This document shows, piece after piece, positions 63,130-64,000 of a DNA stretch of 64,000 bases; the first letter of the stretch is position 1; each line of letters opens with the position of its first letter. The notes beneath the pieces are model-generated. The model did not search any database. It worked only from the letters and a program-made list of their open reading frames with translations, and had not been told where the DNA came from. A program made the position numbers and the translations under genes. The stretch is from assembly GCF_900103365.1 (NCBI RefSeq), contig NZ_LT629703.1, forward strand, positions 4,340,001 through 4,404,000, written 5' to 3'. Source of the stretch: Afipia sp. GAS231. GTDB lineage: Bacteria > Pseudomonadota > Alphaproteobacteria > Rhizobiales > Xanthobacteraceae.

Positions 63130-64000
63130 ATGCTCGTCCACTTCATAACGGATGAACCGACGAAGTTACCCGCTGTCCGCGCCATGCTTGACCCGCGGCA
63201 TGAACTGGTCGCCTGCGTGCTTGGAGGCTGCGACGCTCAAATCGGGGCGGATGGCGTGTTCGTCGTGGATGTGGATCTGCGGCAGGCTTGTCGTATCGAG
63301 CAGGTCCGGCTCGTCCTGCGGCCACTGAGCGGCACCTGCCACAAGTTGTTTGTCGTGCACAACCAGGTCGGCTCGATGGTTGCGCAAGCCCGCGCGCTCG
63401 GGGCCACAGCCGTGATTTCCTCGACCAAGGAAGCCGTCTTCCGGATCGCGCATATCGAGGAGGCGCAAAAGGCCGGACAGCGCGACCTGGCGGTCCCATC
63501 CGCGCTGACCGATTGCGCAGCCGCATTCGCTTCGATGTTCCTGGCCGTGCGGGCCGGCAAGCCGATCAGTCTTTCGGATGCCACGCGCGCCACTTCGCAG
63601 ATCATCGATCGTGTGCAGCGCAGCGGGCTCACCTGCTTTCTCGACGAGGTGCGCCGCTATCACGAAGGTACGTTCCAGCATTGCCTGCTGGTCACCGGTG
63701 TTGCCGTGGGGTTTGGAATCGAAATCGGATTTTCCGGCGTCGACGTGTCGCGGCTCGGGATTGCGGCAACGCTCCACGACATCGGCAAGGCCTGTATTCC
63801 GCTGTCGATACTGGACAAGCCGGGACGCCTCGACGCCGGTGAAGACGAGATCATGAAGCGTCATCCCGGGACCGGATACGACCTGCTGAAAGATATTTCG
63901 GGCATGACGCCTGAGATCCTCGATGGCGTCAGACACCACCACGAATATCTCGATGGCACCGGCTACCCGGACGGACTGACGTCGTCAAAAATTTCCGATC
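63130..64000 (+). CDS. HD-GYP domain phosphodiesterase, 3'-truncated by window edge
   Basis: The gene starts at ATG 63130 and runs off the window with no stop by base 64000, giving 290 residues. The first 150 residues form an unidentified N-terminal domain. The HD-GYP domain begins near residue 175 with YHEGTFQHCLLVTG. Next comes the HD motif TLHDIGKACIPLSILDKPG near residue 217, then HPGTGYDLL and HHHEYLDGTGYPDGL near residue 273 with the GYP signature. HD-GYP enzymes hydrolyse cyclic di-GMP. It is divergent from the GH16-GH1 operon; a link between c-di-GMP and beta-glucan metabolism is possible but only suggested by position. Confidence 0.9.
   Translation, partial: MLVHFITDEPTKLPAVRAMLDPRHELVACVLGGCDAQIGADGVFVVDVDLRQACRIEQVRLVLRPLSGTCHKLFVVHNQVGSMVAQARALGATAVISSTKEAVFRIAHIEEAQKAGQRDLAVPSALTDCAAAFASMFLAVRAGKPISLSDATRATSQIIDRVQRSGLTCFLDEVRRYHEGTFQHCLLVTGVAVGFGIEIGFSGVDVSRLGIAATLHDIGKACIPLSILDKPGRLDAGEDEIMKRHPGTGYDLLKDISGMTPEILDGVRHHHEYLDGTGYPDGLTSSKISD

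Overview
The window is chromosomal DNA from an alphaproteobacterium of the Rhizobiales, most probably Bradyrhizobium or a close relative of the Nitrobacteraceae. Four things point there. The DNA is GC-rich, with very long antisense shadow reading frames. Haem is made by the Shemin (ALA synthase) route, with a FixK-type box upstream of hemA. The F0 ATP-synthase genes form their own cluster with a b' subunit. The gene order coxB-coxA-ctaB-coxF-ctaG-coxC-DUF983-surf1 followed by thrC and an M16 peptidase is also typical. No prophage, insertion sequence, CRISPR array, rRNA or tRNA was recognised.

Layout. 1-3.5 kb: the 3' part of a ligase-associated DNA-repair helicase, its partner nuclease PdeM, and a low-GC orphan gene coupled to PdeM. 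3.5-9.8 kb: a LysR regulator divergent from an EamA exporter, an unusual NRAMP-like carrier, a TIGR02186/TauE pair, and a ClpP-fold secreted protein. 9.9-14.7 kb: a PodJ-like polar scaffold, then a PadR regulator divergent from an NTF2-like protein with two tandem operator-like palindromes between them. 14.8-20.3 kb: a beta-oxidation set (acyl-CoA dehydrogenase, thiolase, FadB-type bifunctional enzyme). 20.5-23.3 kb: glutathione genes (a GST divergent from a MarR regulator with two palindromic boxes, then gshA). 23.5-28.7 kb: small accessory genes (PAN protein, nucleotidyltransferase, MmcQ/YjbR, signal peptidase I coupled to tldD, GNAT, IalB).

29.2-35.9 kb: the aa3-type cytochrome c oxidase and its assembly factors. 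35.9-41.3 kb: two small secreted proteins, thrC, an M16 peptidase, a RimJ-like acetyltransferase and an unknown exported protein. 41.4-44.0 kb: the F0 operon atpI-atpB-atpE-atpF'-atpF on the minus strand. 44.3-47.9 kb: a DsbA-fold isomerase, an unknown exported protein, YjbQ and an MHS-family transporter. 48.2-53.1 kb: a two-component system (LuxR-type regulator, HAD phosphatase, and a transporter-fused hybrid kinase) resembling CrbS/CrbR acetate sensing. 53.2-59.5 kb: hemA, a small membrane protein, an MBL-fold hydrolase, a chemotaxis receptor and an Omp25/31-type barrel. 59.7-64 kb: a small HTH-like protein divergent from a 71-residue membrane protein, a GH16-GH1 beta-glucan operon, and the 5' part of an HD-GYP phosphodiesterase that runs off the window.

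The genes are mainly core metabolism and bioenergetics. The least ordinary content is regulatory and repetitive: paired palindromes at the PadR and MarR loci, the FixK box at hemA, an inverted repeat upstream of coxB, and five families of 50-150 bp palindromic intergenic elements, each present twice. One of these appears to supply the ribosome-binding site of a gene. No wholly new multi-gene system stands out. The best candidates for follow-up are the PadR/NTF2 locus, the NRAMP-like carrier lacking the canonical metal motifs, the PodJ-like scaffold and the low-GC gene behind pdeM.
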